A stretch of DNA of 64,000 bases from Clostridiales bacterium (GCA_017551625.1 JAFZLF010000055.1:1-64000), one strand, 5' to 3'; shown: positions 50,431-59,229, numbered from the stretch's first letter. Notes: a model not told the origin generated them from the letters alone. Numbers and translations: made by a program.

Positions 50431-51567
50431 TCAGGCGTAATTCGACTCCACGTATTCGTACACCATTCTGGACACTTCACCGATGATCTTCTGGGCCTGG
50501 CTCGCATCGCCGCTCTCGGTCATGACTGCCAGTACATAGTCTTCCGAAGCAAATACGATCGCGACATCGTTATTGGCGAAGTACGAAGTGTTAAATCCGA
50601 CCTTGTGCGCGACCTTCACATCACTCGGTACGCCACCAGGTACGCCCCAGCTGTACTCGGTGTTGCAGAGGTCATCGATCAGGGGCTGGTAGTGCGCTTG
50701 ATTGCCTTCGTAATCCTTGTAGAGGTGCTCAGCGTACTTGGCGAGGTCGATGGCGCTGGTTCTTCTCTTACCGCTTTTTTCTGTGCCTGTATAGTCGGTG
50801 TAGGTCGCGGTTCCGCGGTAATCAACGGCTGCGCTGATCGGCTTGAGAAAGTTGTTGTTGATGGCATCCTCGCCACCGAGACGGCGGATGACCATGTTGG
50901 TACCGCAGTTGTCGCTGATGGTGATGGACAGGTGAGATACCTCATAGAGCGTGAACTCCGTGCCGTCAGGCTTGTTCTGGATCGTTCCGGTGCCATACTC
51001 GAGGTCGCCATCCGGATAAGCGGTCGCCTTGTAAGCGATTTTCTCGTCGAGAGAAAGCTCGCCGGACTCAGCCTTCTCATAGAGGTAGGTGTTGTATGCC
51101 ATCTTGATGGAAGAAGCGGCGACGATCGGCTGGCTCTCTTTATAAGCCATCGTCTCGCCGTTGCCCATGTTGATGTAGTACACGCCGAAGCGTCCGTTCT
51201 GCTTGGCGAGGTAATCGGCTACATCGTTCTGCAGCTTCTCGAGGTTCGCGGCACGTGTCGCGGCATCGACAGTCTGTACTTTTGCAGCAGACGTCTCGGC
51301 TGTGTCACTGGATAGTCCCGGATCACCCGAAGACGGTATGATGATGTTACCGGAATCATCGGTCTCATGTGTACCGGATGATGTGGTCGGAGCGGTCACG
51401 TCGTCCTTACTCTTAGAGGCGAGTTTGCTGATGAAGATGATGTCTAAAATGACACAGATCATGCAGATAAAAAGGCAGACGACGACGAAGGTCTTTCTTC
51501 TGTCATTGCTGCTCCGGCGTCTGGAATTCGAATATATGTTATAGCCTGTTCCGGCATTATGTTTCAC
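50431..51567 (-). CDS. Membrane-anchored beta-lactamase-fold serine hydrolase
   Basis: A 378-residue protein: cytoplasmic tail, one membrane helix (about 27-47), Thr/Ser/Asp linker (to about 105), then a class-A beta-lactamase-like domain with SSIK (S152-K155), SDN (218-220) and KVG (322-324, in place of KTG). I see no equivalent of the omega-loop Glu166, so deacylation of beta-lactams is doubtful; a DD-peptidase-like or other serine-hydrolase role is as likely. It starts at GTG with GGAG eight bases upstream. Confidence 0.8.
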   Translation of the reverse strand: MKHNAGTGYNIYSNSRRRSSNDRRKTFVVVCLFICMICVILDIIFISKLASKSKDDVTAPTTSSGTHETDDSGNIIIPSSGDPGLSSDTAETSAAKVQTVDAATRAANLEKLQNDVADYLAKQNGRFGVYYINMGNGETMAYKESQPIVAASSIKMAYNTYLYEKAESGELSLDEKIAYKATAYPDGDLEYGTGTIQNKPDGTEFTLYEVSHLSITISDNCGTNMVIRRLGGEDAINNNFLKPISAAVDYRGTATYTDYTGTEKSGKRRTSAIDLAKYAEHLYKDYEGNQAHYQPLIDDLCNTEYSWGVPGGVPSDVKVAHKVGFNTSYFANNDVAIVFASEDYVLAVMTESGDASQAQKIIGEVSRMVYEYVESNYA

Positions 51568-51593
51568 GGTGCGATTCTCCTTATATATGCGGT

Positions 51594-51646
51594 GTGACGG
51601 GTGTCACGTAGGTTCATCTGAAAACTTGGTAAAACCAAGTATATCA
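51594..51646 (-). promoter_or_regulatory. Promoter with palindromic operators for the serine hydrolase
   Basis: Minus strand extended -10 TGATATACT (51646-51638). A perfect dyad ACTTGGT-AAA-ACCAAGT (51624-51640) overlaps its edge, and a second GTGAC-GGGT-GTCAC (51594-51607) lies in the leader. No regulator gene adjoins. Confidence 0.6.
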
Positions 51647-51735
51647 TCGTAAAGTTACGATTCAATTTGCATATTGTAACAAGACATATACATAAGGGCA
51701 AGGAAGACTTTTTTGATAATTGCGGGAGCTTCGCG

Positions 51736-53037
51736 TCACAGGTGGCTCTGGGCGCTCTGGTGCTCGGCGGCGCGAAGGACTTCCTGGATGGACTGGGAAT
51801 TCCCGGATCTCGTGGCATATCCGATGTGGGCGCGAAGCGGCACTCCGTTGACGGTCACACCCGGAAATTCGCACTTGCAGATATTCGTCAGCGCCTCGGC
51901 CGTGGCGGCATCTACGTTCGGGAGAAGCACGATGAATTCATCGCCGCCCCAGCGCGCGATCGTGCCGTTATCCTTGATGGACTTGCTTAAAAGTTCGCTG
52001 ACCTTGATCAGGAGATTGTCTCCGGTCTGTCTTCCGTAATTGTCGTTGATGAGACGCATGCCTGCGATGCTTGCCACGATGATGCTGTACGGCTCGATCT
52101 GATCACGCTCCGCCTGCTCAAAAAGCTCTTCACAGTAGACCCGGTTATAAAGCCCCGTCAGCGGGTCGTGGTAACTGAGGAACAGGTTCTTACTCTGTGA
52201 CTGTTTCAGCGACGTGATGTTGATAACGAAGCACGACACGCCGATGACCTTCTTATTGTCGTCGAGGATCGGTGCGTAGTACGTCTGCCAGTACATCGCG
52301 GTGAGGGGATTATCCCCGTACTGCTCGATGTTGGAAGCATATTCTCCGTTGAGTGTGTTGCCCAGGAGTGTACGTATCTTCTCCCGAAGTTCCTCATCTT
52401 TGATGTAATCGAGGAGATGCTCGCCGATGCGTATCTCTGCGTGCCAGATCCGCAGCATCGAATATTTGTGACTGTTGTTGAAGGAGGTGTACCGGAGATC
52501 ACGGTCGAGTGTATAGACCAGCGTGTCCGGGAGCGTTTCCATCATGGACTGCTGGATCGCCTGCCACTCCTTTACCTCTTTACGGGCTTTTTTGCTGTCC
52601 TGCTCAAGGTGATACGTATTTGCAAACTGTGTGCAGAAGAGACGGTACATAAATGTCGCCAGTACGATCATGAAGATGGCATCCTTGATCATGAAGATCA
52701 CGAGTGTCCTTCTGTTCAGAGAGTGCAGGGTACCCACTACCGTGTGGGAGACAGCGATCCATATGAGGGTGATCAGCACGAAGAAAAGAACGGACAGGAA
52801 ACTGTTGCGGATGAAGGGAAGTGAGATTTTCTTCCACAGTGACATCTTCTTCTCCTCCGAGGTGAAAGGTCCGGAGGTGCTGTCCGAGAAGTTTCCGTCT
52901 GCGTCCGGGGAGGATGACGGCGCACGGTTGTCACCTGCTCCGTTTCTGGCAGGTGCGCGCGGCGCATACCCGGCCGGATCGTTGATGTCGATCCCGGCTT
53001 CTTTTCTTAGCTTTTCCAGATCGTCTTTATACGTCAT
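51736..53037 (-). CDS. Membrane diguanylate cyclase (GGDEF)
   Basis: A 433-residue protein: a disordered N-terminus, two membrane helices (about 75-100 and 105-130), a PAS-like segment (VYTLDRDLRYTSFNNSHKYSMLRI) and a GGDEF domain with an intact RWGGDEFIVLLP, so it should make cyclic di-GMP. An RxxD inhibitory site is not obvious. The ATG at 53037 is seven bases after the stop of the sugar-binding lipoprotein gene, whose stop is embedded in the ribosome site TGAGGTG. This coupling suggests the extracytoplasmic binding protein supplies the sensory input. Confidence 0.9.
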   Translation of the reverse strand: MTYKDDLEKLRKEAGIDINDPAGYAPRAPARNGAGDNRAPSSSPDADGNFSDSTSGPFTSEEKKMSLWKKISLPFIRNSFLSVLFFVLITLIWIAVSHTVVGTLHSLNRRTLVIFMIKDAIFMIVLATFMYRLFCTQFANTYHLEQDSKKARKEVKEWQAIQQSMMETLPDTLVYTLDRDLRYTSFNNSHKYSMLRIWHAEIRIGEHLLDYIKDEELREKIRTLLGNTLNGEYASNIEQYGDNPLTAMYWQTYYAPILDDNKKVIGVSCFVINITSLKQSQSKNLFLSYHDPLTGLYNRVYCEELFEQAERDQIEPYSIIVASIAGMRLINDNYGRQTGDNLLIKVSELLSKSIKDNGTIARWGGDEFIVLLPNVDAATAEALTNICKCEFPGVTVNGVPLRAHIGYATRSGNSQSIQEVLRAAEHQSAQSHL

Positions 53038-53044
53038 ATGCACC

Positions 53045-54289
53045 TCATGACAACTGGTCTTCTGTGTAGTATCCGGAGTCGATCAGGACTTCTTTGTAGT
53101 TGTTCTTGTCCGCAAAGATCGGAGCTACAAGAAAAGAGGGGACATTGATTACGCCGTTGTTGTAGGTGGACGTGTCGTTTATCTCCACTTCGGCACCGGT
53201 CAGGATCTGCTCCACCATCAGAACCGTCCGGTCAACCAGGCTGCGTGTATCCTTAAAGACGGACATTGACTGCTTCCCGTTGAGGATGTTCTTCATGTTG
53301 GCAAGATCGCAGTCCTGTCCCGTGATGACAGGGTAGACTCCGACATACATGGCTTCGAGTGAGTTGGTGACGCCGAGGGCCGTGGAGTCGTTCGAGCAAA
53401 GCACGGCGTCAAGAACTGCTCCATCGCTGTAAAACGAGCTGATGATCGCGTCCATACGATTCTGCGCATCTTCTGTTCTCCAGGCGGCTGTTGCCACGTC
53501 CTGAAAATCGACCTGCCCGGATCTCACGACGAGTTTTCCGGAGTCGATGTAGGGCCGGAGCACGTCCATCGCGCCGTTATAGAAGAACACGGCGTTAAAG
53601 TCGCCCGGATCCCCGGCAAAGATCTCCAGGTTATACGGCCCGTCGCTGTAGTCGAGATCCAGATTTTGACGGATGTATTCCCCTTGGATCAGCCCGGCCA
53701 TATAGTTATCAAAGCTCGCGTAGTACGTCACGCCTTCCGTATCCCAGATCAGGCGGTCGTAAGCGATGACCGGGATATTTGCCGCCTGGGCCTCCTCGAC
53801 CACGTTGCCGAGGGAGAAGCCGTCGATCGGAGCGATGACGAGGACCTTACAGCCTGAATTGATCATAGACTCGATCTGACTGTTCTGAATGGAGACGTCG
53901 TTATCAGCATACTGCAGGTCGACAGTATAACCGTCCTCTTCGAGCTGCCGCTTCAGATTCTTGCCATCTTCATCCCATCTTCGTAGTAATTTGGTCGGCA
54001 TCGAGATTCCGACCTTCTGGCCGTTTCCACCGTCCAGCGGGTCCGTGGGATCAGGCTGGCTGAAGGGATCATCGGTGGGATCAGTCTTATCCGTCGGATC
54101 AGAAGGATCGGATGGATCGCCCGGAATGTCCGTATCGTCTGTCTCATCGGTATCGATGACTTCTGTCTTCGTCGTCTTCTTGACTTTCTTTTTCTTCTTC
54201 GTCGTCTCTTCACTCTTGCCGCAGGCACAAAGACCGAGGCTCAGAACGAGCGCGGCTGTGAGGATCAGACTGATGAAACGCTTACACAT
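53045..54289 (-). CDS. Sugar-binding lipoprotein (XylF/ChvE type) without a transporter
   Basis: A 414-residue lipoprotein with signal FISLILTAALVLSLGLCAC (Cys about 23), a Lys-rich then Asp/Pro/Thr tether (to about 90), and a periplasmic-binding-protein domain of the pentose/multiple-sugar family: GISMPTKLLRRWDEDGKNL, LVIAPIDGFSLGNVVEEA, IPVIAYDRLI, VYPVITGQDCDLANMK. Permease and ATPase genes are missing; the next gene is a GGDEF cyclase. It may therefore sense rather than import sugar. The ATG at 54289 has AAAGGAAA upstream; its leader contains three ~27-base repeats. Confidence 0.88.
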   Translation of the reverse strand: MCKRFISLILTAALVLSLGLCACGKSEETTKKKKKVKKTTKTEVIDTDETDDTDIPGDPSDPSDPTDKTDPTDDPFSQPDPTDPLDGGNGQKVGISMPTKLLRRWDEDGKNLKRQLEEDGYTVDLQYADNDVSIQNSQIESMINSGCKVLVIAPIDGFSLGNVVEEAQAANIPVIAYDRLIWDTEGVTYYASFDNYMAGLIQGEYIRQNLDLDYSDGPYNLEIFAGDPGDFNAVFFYNGAMDVLRPYIDSGKLVVRSGQVDFQDVATAAWRTEDAQNRMDAIISSFYSDGAVLDAVLCSNDSTALGVTNSLEAMYVGVYPVITGQDCDLANMKNILNGKQSMSVFKDTRSLVDRTVLMVEQILTGAEVEINDTSTYNNGVINVPSFLVAPIFADKNNYKEVLIDSGYYTEDQLS

Positions 54290-54309
54290 ATCGATTTCCT
54301 TTCTTTTTC

Positions 54310-54389
54310 GCACGTGGATATGGGCCACAGTGCTTTTCACGAGGGCATGAGCCAGTGCTTCCGGCACGTGGACATGAGCTACAGTGCTT
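54310..54389 (-). repeat. Three ~27-bp direct repeats in the lipoprotein mRNA leader
   Basis: Outer copies 54310-54335 and 54364-54389 share CACGTGGA-ATG-GC-ACAGTGCTT with few differences; a degenerate middle copy is at 54338-54360. All end in CAGTGCTT. They lie between the -10 at 54410 and the start codon, so they are transcribed. Confidence 0.7.
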
Positions 54390-54409
54390 CCTGTTTCGTT
54401 TCCCTGTCT

Positions 54410-54415
54410 ATTATA
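54410..54415 (-). promoter_or_regulatory. -10 of the sugar-binding lipoprotein operon
   Basis: Minus strand TATAAT (54415-54410), with a poor -35 (GTTAAA, 16-bp spacer). It is divergent from the SCIFF promoter 40 bp away. Confidence 0.5.
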
Positions 54416-54455
54416 TACCGTGCGCGCGTATTTTAACAGTTGGCGCGCATGACAG

Positions 54456-54484
54456 TTGACACTCATGGCGGTGCATGCTAATAT
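54456..54484 (+). promoter_or_regulatory. Promoter of the SCIFF peptide gene
   Basis: TTGACA (54456-54461), 17-bp spacer ending TGC, TAATAT (54479-54484): a strong near-consensus promoter with extended -10. Confidence 0.8.
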
Positions 54485-54517
54485 TCTTGTAGCATTTTAA
54501 GAAAGAGGTACACTTTC

Positions 54518-54664
54518 ATGGAGCATATCAAGACTGTTGAGACACGTAACCTTTGCGAGAGCGCGAAGAAGGGCGGTTGCGGCGAGTGCCAGACATCCTG
54601 CCAGTCTGCCTGCAAGACTTCCTGCGGTATCGCGAACCAGAAGTGCGAGAGCGAGAAGAAGTAA
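54518..54664 (+). CDS. scfA: SCIFF ranthipeptide precursor
   Basis: A 48-residue precursor, MEHIKTVETRNLCESA then a Cys-rich core GGCGECQTSCQSACKTSC and a charged tail. It matches the six-cysteines-in-forty-five-residues family of Clostridia, in which the maturase next door forms Cys-to-residue thioether links (ranthipeptide class). It contains seven cysteines counting the one in the leader half (residue 13) and one in the tail. The ribosome site is AGAGGT. It has a strong promoter and is separated from the maturase by a terminator, so peptide should be made in excess. Ranthipeptides are implicated in quorum-like signalling in some clostridia. Confidence 0.95.
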   Translation: MEHIKTVETRNLCESAKKGGCGECQTSCQSACKTSCGIANQKCESEKK

Positions 54665-54693
54665 TTCCCGCTTTCCGTAAGAAGAATTGAACG

Positions 54694-54731
54694 GCTGTCT
54701 TTGAGCCTTGATGCGCAAAGACAGCTTTTTT
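54694..54731 (+). terminator. Partial terminator between scfA and scfB
   Basis: GCTGTCTTTG (54694-54703) and CAAAGACAGC (54716-54725) form a perfect stem followed by T6 (54726-54731). Leaky termination would explain high peptide and low enzyme output from one promoter. Confidence 0.9.
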
Positions 54732-54744
54732 AATGAGGTTTAAC

Positions 54745-56193
54745 ATGATACATCAATACAAACTCGGCGGATACAATATCGTGCTGGACGTGTGTTCCGG
54801 CGCGCTGCATGTCGTGGACGATCTGTCTTATGACATTATCGCGGGGCTCGATGAGATCTATTCGCATCAGGAGAAACTCAATCGTGGAAACGACGGGAAG
54901 TCCGGCGGCATGATCGATATCGAGACGCTCTCGGAGCGTGTGCTCTATGATATGCAGAAGAAGTATGCGGGCACGAAGATGGGCGATCCTTCTGAGATCC
55001 GCGAGTGCTATGAGCAGATCATGGCGCTGAAAGAGCAGGGCAAGCTCTTCACGCGCGATGAATACGAACCGATGGCGGGCGAACTGAAGGCCCGTACTTC
55101 CGGCGTGGTAAAAGCACTGTGTCTCCATATCGCGCATACCTGCAACCTTAATTGTTCCTACTGCTTTGCATCGCAGGGCAAGTACCACGGCGAGCGCGCG
55201 GTCATGAGCTACGAAGTCGGTAAGCGCGCGCTCGATTTTCTCGTCGAGAATTCGGGCACGAGAAGGAACCTCGAGGTCGACTTTTTCGGCGGCGAACCGC
55301 TCATGAATTTCCAGGTCGTCAAGGACCTCGTCGCGTACGCGCGCTCGATCGAGAAAGAAAAGGGAAAGAACTTCCGATTTACTCTGACTACGAACGGTGT
55401 GCTGGTGGATGACGATGTCATCGAGTTTGCTAACCGCGAGTGTCATAATGTAGTGCTTTCGCTGGATGGGAGAAAGGAAGTGCACGACCGCTACCGCGTC
55501 GATTACGCGGGAAACGGCAGCTGGGAGAAGATCGTCCCGAAGTTCCAAAAGTTCGTCGAGGCCAGAGGCGGCAAGAACTACTATATGCGTGGTACTTTTA
55601 CCCATGCGAATCCGGATTTTCTCGAGGACATCAAGGTCATGCTCGACCTCGGTTTTACGGAGCTTTCCATGGAGCCGGTGGTGTGCGGCGAGGATGATCC
55701 TGCGCGCCTTACCGAGGAGGATCTGCCGATCGTGCTCGAGCAGTACGAGAAGCTCGCCGAGCTCATGATCCAGCGCGACAAGGAAGGCAAGCCTTTTACT
55801 TTCTACCATTACATGATCGACCTCAAGGGCGGTCCCTGCATATATAAGCGAATCTCGGGCTGCGGCTCGGGAACCGAGTACATGGCGGTCACACCGTGGG
55901 GCGACCTCTATCCCTGTCACCAGTTCGTCGGTGAGGAGAAGTTCCTGCTCGGCAACATCTACAAAGGTGTGAAGAACAAGAAAGTGCAGGATGATTTCAT
56001 GGCGTGCAACGTCTACGCCCGCGAGGAGTGCCGGAACTGCTGGGCGCGCCTTTATTGCAGCGGCGGCTGCGCAGCAAATGCGTACCACGCGACAGGCTCC
56101 GTGCGCGGCGTCTATAAGTACGGCTGCGAGCTTTTCAAAAAGAGGATCGAGTGCGCCCTCATGGTCGCGATCCATCGCGAGTTCGCGGAGTAA
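54745..56193 (+). CDS. scfB: SCIFF peptide radical-SAM maturase
   Basis: A 482-residue enzyme with an N-terminal peptide-recognition (RRE-like) region (MIHQYKLGGYNIVLDVCSGA), the radical-SAM core motif C133-x3-C137-x2-C140 (CNLNCSYC), and a C-terminal SPASM domain for two auxiliary clusters (CGSGTEYMAVTPWGDLYPC and CRNCWARLYCSGGC). It would install thioether crosslinks in the SCIFF peptide. The ATG at 54745 is preferred: TGAGGT lies just upstream, and the earlier ATG at 54733 touches the terminator. Confidence 0.95.
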   Translation: MIHQYKLGGYNIVLDVCSGALHVVDDLSYDIIAGLDEIYSHQEKLNRGNDGKSGGMIDIETLSERVLYDMQKKYAGTKMGDPSEIRECYEQIMALKEQGKLFTRDEYEPMAGELKARTSGVVKALCLHIAHTCNLNCSYCFASQGKYHGERAVMSYEVGKRALDFLVENSGTRRNLEVDFFGGEPLMNFQVVKDLVAYARSIEKEKGKNFRFTLTTNGVLVDDDVIEFANRECHNVVLSLDGRKEVHDRYRVDYAGNGSWEKIVPKFQKFVEARGGKNYYMRGTFTHANPDFLEDIKVMLDLGFTELSMEPVVCGEDDPARLTEEDLPIVLEQYEKLAELMIQRDKEGKPFTFYHYMIDLKGGPCIYKRISGCGSGTEYMAVTPWGDLYPCHQFVGEEKFLLGNIYKGVKNKKVQDDFMACNVYAREECRNCWARLYCSGGCAANAYHATGSVRGVYKYGCELFKKRIECALMVAIHREFAE

Positions 56194-56240
56194 GGGCTAA
56201 GATAGGAGTGGACTTTTTGTTGGCGAGCCCATCAGAGGCT

Positions 56241-56343
56241 CAGTCTCCTTTTGGTCTCCTTTTGCTTCAGAAAGAGACCGTTTGGAGACCCAGTCTCTTT
56301 TGGGTCTCCTTTTGCTTCAAAAAGAGACAACTTGGAGACTGGG
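56241..56343 (-). repeat. Palindromic ~50-bp dispersed repeat, tandem copies B and C
   Basis: Two units (56241-56290 and 56291-56343) share CAGTCTC, TTTTG-GTCTCCTTTTGCTTCA, AAAGAGAC and TTGGAGAC. They are the reverse complement of copy A at 20275-20325. They lie in a 299-base intergenic region that otherwise holds a GAGCC/GGCTC hairpin (56225-56241) and a promoter. Confidence 0.8.
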
Positions 56344-56395
56344 ACTGAATCTGAACAGCCTGCTTTCCAGTCATGCTGCCAGTACCCCCCTCAGA

Positions 56396-56424
56396 TTGAC
56401 CGAACTGTTCCTTGGCGGTAAAAT
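56396..56424 (+). promoter_or_regulatory. Promoter of the amino-acid decarboxylase gene
   Basis: TTGACC (56396-56401), 17-bp spacer, TAAAAT (56419-56424). Confidence 0.75.
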
Positions 56425-56492
56425 CCCTTTATACACCAGAGCCCATCGCGGCTTCTGGATACGATACGAATCACGACTGCCAAGGAGGCCGC

Positions 56493-58088
56493 ATGAACAC
56501 CCCGATTTGTGATTTTGTCAGAGAATACGCGGCGAAGGAAGCGATCCGTGCGCACATGCCCGGACACAAGGGAAGAGGCGATATCTTCGCTGTCGTTCCC
56601 GGGGATGAAACAAAAAACCAGTACGACGAATCTTTTTCCAGGATCACGAGATACGATATAACGGAGATCTCGGGTGCGGATGATCTATATTATCCGCATG
56701 GCATCATCGCAGAAAGCGAGGCAAACGCGTCGGAGGCTTTCCAATGTCCGACATATTACTCTACTGAGGGATCATCTCTTTGCATCCGGGCGATGCTGTA
56801 TCTGGCCATGATGAAGCAGCGGGAGGATCCCTCTCAATCAAATGCACGCGGTTCTCCTCCTTGGGTACTGGCTACGAGAAATGCACATAAATCTTTCGCA
56901 TCAGCGTGTATCCTTCTGGGCATCGACGTGGAGTGGCTCACTTCGGAGAAAACAGATGAGGAGGAAGAGCAGGTCGATTACACTTCGTTTAAGGAGAAAC
57001 TACCGGAGGCAATCGGCAGACACGGCTGCCTTCCGTGCTGTGTATACCTGACATCGCCGGATTATCTGGGCCGTTTTCTTGACATCGAGGGAATCTCGAA
57101 ACTTTGCCACGTCCGGGGAGTGACGGTCGTGGTCGATAATGCCCATGCCGCATACTCGTATTTTCTTTCCGGTCCCGATTATCGTTACGAGGATGACATG
57201 AGTCCTATCGCACAGGGAGCCGATATGTGTTGCGATTCCGCACACAAGACACTACCTGTTCTGACAGGAGGAGCATATCTTCATGTGAGGAAGGGATTTT
57301 TCCTGGGAAATGCTGATTATATGCCGCCATACCTGAGAACGACGGATGTGAACACCGCGTACAGGCAGGAAGAAAACACACGAAGAGTCAAGGAAGCGAT
57401 GGCGCTTTTTGCGTCTACGAGCCCGTCATGGCTGATATTGCAATCCCTCGACAAACAGAATCCATATCTGGACGGGGTATTCTTCAGAGACCTGGGAGAA
57501 ACCAAAATGCGGATAATGAGTCAGAAGTTTATCCTTGAAAAAGCCGGGTTTGAACTGATCGGCGACGATCCACTCAGGATCACTGTCAGAACGAGATCCT
57601 GGGGATATACCGGCTATGAATTTGCGCAGATCCTTCGTGATCCGACCGGGATCCGTACGTTAGAGGATGAGAACCCGGATGAGACCGAAAGCAAGGAAAG
57701 AAGCGAGATCAGACCGATCGAGGTGGAGTTTTCGGACCCGGACGTGGTCGTCCTGATGTTCTCCGTGAGAAATGCTTTCAAAGAAATCGATGAAGCAGGC
57801 GATCGGATCCTGAAGATCCGAAGACGCCTCCCACTCCTGCCGGCGCCTCTGCTAAGCAGCCGGCTCCCGGAAAAGGTCATGACGATGCGCGAGGCTGCAC
57901 TGCGACCGTATGAGATCGTCCCTGTCGGCGAAGCACTCGGGCGCATCGCACATGTGATGGATGTGACCTGTCCGCCGGCAGTCCCGATCGTGTTCCCCGG
58001 AGAACGGATCGGCGAGAAGGAAGTGGAACGTCTCTGCTATTACGGTTACAATGAGTGTAAAGTCTTGCGGGAAAATGTGACGAAGTGA
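56493..58088 (+). CDS. Orn/Lys/Arg decarboxylase family protein (fold type I)
   Basis: A 531-residue PLP enzyme of the SpeA-like biosynthetic branch of the Orn/Lys/Arg decarboxylase superfamily. It opens with RAHMPGHKGRGD, then DITEISGADDLYYPHG, the PLP-phosphate/aspartate motif VVVDNAHAA (D215), and the lysine motif DSAHKTLPVLTGGA (K252). The C-terminal domain is shorter than in inducible E. coli enzymes, as expected for this group. It likely feeds polyamine (agmatine or cadaverine) synthesis, but substrate cannot be read from sequence. The ATG at 56493 follows AAGGAGG by four bases. Confidence 0.88.
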   Translation: MNTPICDFVREYAAKEAIRAHMPGHKGRGDIFAVVPGDETKNQYDESFSRITRYDITEISGADDLYYPHGIIAESEANASEAFQCPTYYSTEGSSLCIRAMLYLAMMKQREDPSQSNARGSPPWVLATRNAHKSFASACILLGIDVEWLTSEKTDEEEEQVDYTSFKEKLPEAIGRHGCLPCCVYLTSPDYLGRFLDIEGISKLCHVRGVTVVVDNAHAAYSYFLSGPDYRYEDDMSPIAQGADMCCDSAHKTLPVLTGGAYLHVRKGFFLGNADYMPPYLRTTDVNTAYRQEENTRRVKEAMALFASTSPSWLILQSLDKQNPYLDGVFFRDLGETKMRIMSQKFILEKAGFELIGDDPLRITVRTRSWGYTGYEFAQILRDPTGIRTLEDENPDETESKERSEIRPIEVEFSDPDVVVLMFSVRNAFKEIDEAGDRILKIRRRLPLLPAPLLSSRLPEKVMTMREAALRPYEIVPVGEALGRIAHVMDVTCPPAVPIVFPGERIGEKEVERLCYYGYNECKVLRENVTK

Positions 58089-58161
58089 AAGTGTCTGATA
58101 ATATGCAGAAAACAAAGCCGTGAAAGCATCCGGAAAACAAGCAGAAAAGAGGACGAAACCG

Positions 58162-59229
58162 ATGAAAGAGATCACACGCGAGAACATCTGGAACGAGGGC
58201 GAATACAACTACGAGGCGGCCTATGGTTTCGTGCCGAATATCGTCCTGTATATTCATGACGGGGACGCGGAGCCGGATGGCGCGGACAAGCCCGGTTCCG
58301 GGTGTGAGGACTCGTCCGTTTCCGTCGCGAAATGCACTAGCCCCCGGCCTTTTATGCTCGTGGTCCCGGGTGGCGGATACTGCATGTGTGTCCCGCCGGA
58401 GGGCGAGGTCGTTGCGAAGGAGTTTTACGATCGCGGCATGAACTGCGCGGTGCTTACGTACACGACGGATATCACGATGTCGGTGCCGCTCCTGCATCAG
58501 CCGGAAAACGACATCTCGCGCGCCGTCCGCTACATCAGAAAAAACGCGGCACGCTTTGGGGCCGATTCCGGAAAGATCGTGATCTGCGGCTTCTCGGCCG
58601 GCGCGCATGTCTGTGGAACGCTGGGCGTGCACTATAAAGATATCAAGGATCCGGATGAGAAATTCGACGCAGTCAGCAACCGCCCGGATGCCATGATCCT
58701 AAGCTACCCCGTCATCACTTCGGGTGAGTTTACGCATATCTACTCGATGTGGGCGCTGATCGGAGAGCATGGCCCGAAGGAAGAATACGAGTACTTCTCG
58801 CTTGAGAAGCACGTCACTTCCGACACGCCGCCGACATTCCTGTGGCAGACCGTCACGGATGACCTCGTCCCGGTCGAGAACAGCATGATGTTCGCCGAGG
58901 CCTGCAGAAAAGCCTCTGTGCCCTATACCTACCACGCCTTCCCGCAGGGTTTCCACGGACTGTCGGTATTTAACAAAGCATGGAAGAACGGCGATTTCGG
59001 TGAGCCATACACGATGGAACAGGTCGATCGCGCCGTCGCGGCCGTAAAAGAGGGAAGAGGCGTCCGTGTCTCGGAGAAACGTGTCGCAGAACTGCGCGCG
59101 CAGTTTCCGGATCCTTCCGATGCCCCGCAGGACCCGCCGGCGTTGCCGGATCTTCCGTACATACCGGGTGTCGCACTCTGGCCGGAGCTCGCCGGGGAAT
59201 GGATGAAGAACCTCTGGGAAGCCGGATGA
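58162..59229 (+). CDS. Alpha/beta hydrolase (esterase family)
   Basis: A 355-residue hydrolase resembling the BD-FAE/acetyl-esterase group. The oxyanion loop is LVVPGGGYCMC (near 65-75), the nucleophile elbow GFSAGAHVCG (Ser near 150), and the C-terminal histidine motif FPQGFHGLSVF. There is no signal peptide, so it acts inside the cell, probably on acylated sugars or small esters. The ATG at 58162 has GAGGA about nine bases upstream. It follows the decarboxylase in the same direction with a 73-base gap. Confidence 0.8.
   Translation: MKEITRENIWNEGEYNYEAAYGFVPNIVLYIHDGDAEPDGADKPGSGCEDSSVSVAKCTSPRPFMLVVPGGGYCMCVPPEGEVVAKEFYDRGMNCAVLTYTTDITMSVPLLHQPENDISRAVRYIRKNAARFGADSGKIVICGFSAGAHVCGTLGVHYKDIKDPDEKFDAVSNRPDAMILSYPVITSGEFTHIYSMWALIGEHGPKEEYEYFSLEKHVTSDTPPTFLWQTVTDDLVPVENSMMFAEACRKASVPYTYHAFPQGFHGLSVFNKAWKNGDFGEPYTMEQVDRAVAAVKEGRGVRVSEKRVAELRAQFPDPSDAPQDPPALPDLPYIPGVALWPELAGEWMKNLWEAG

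Noticed and set aside
56241-56343. CRISPR-like array
   Set aside because: Only two abutting units with no spacers; each unit is an imperfect palindrome and a third copy lies elsewhere. No cas genes are present.
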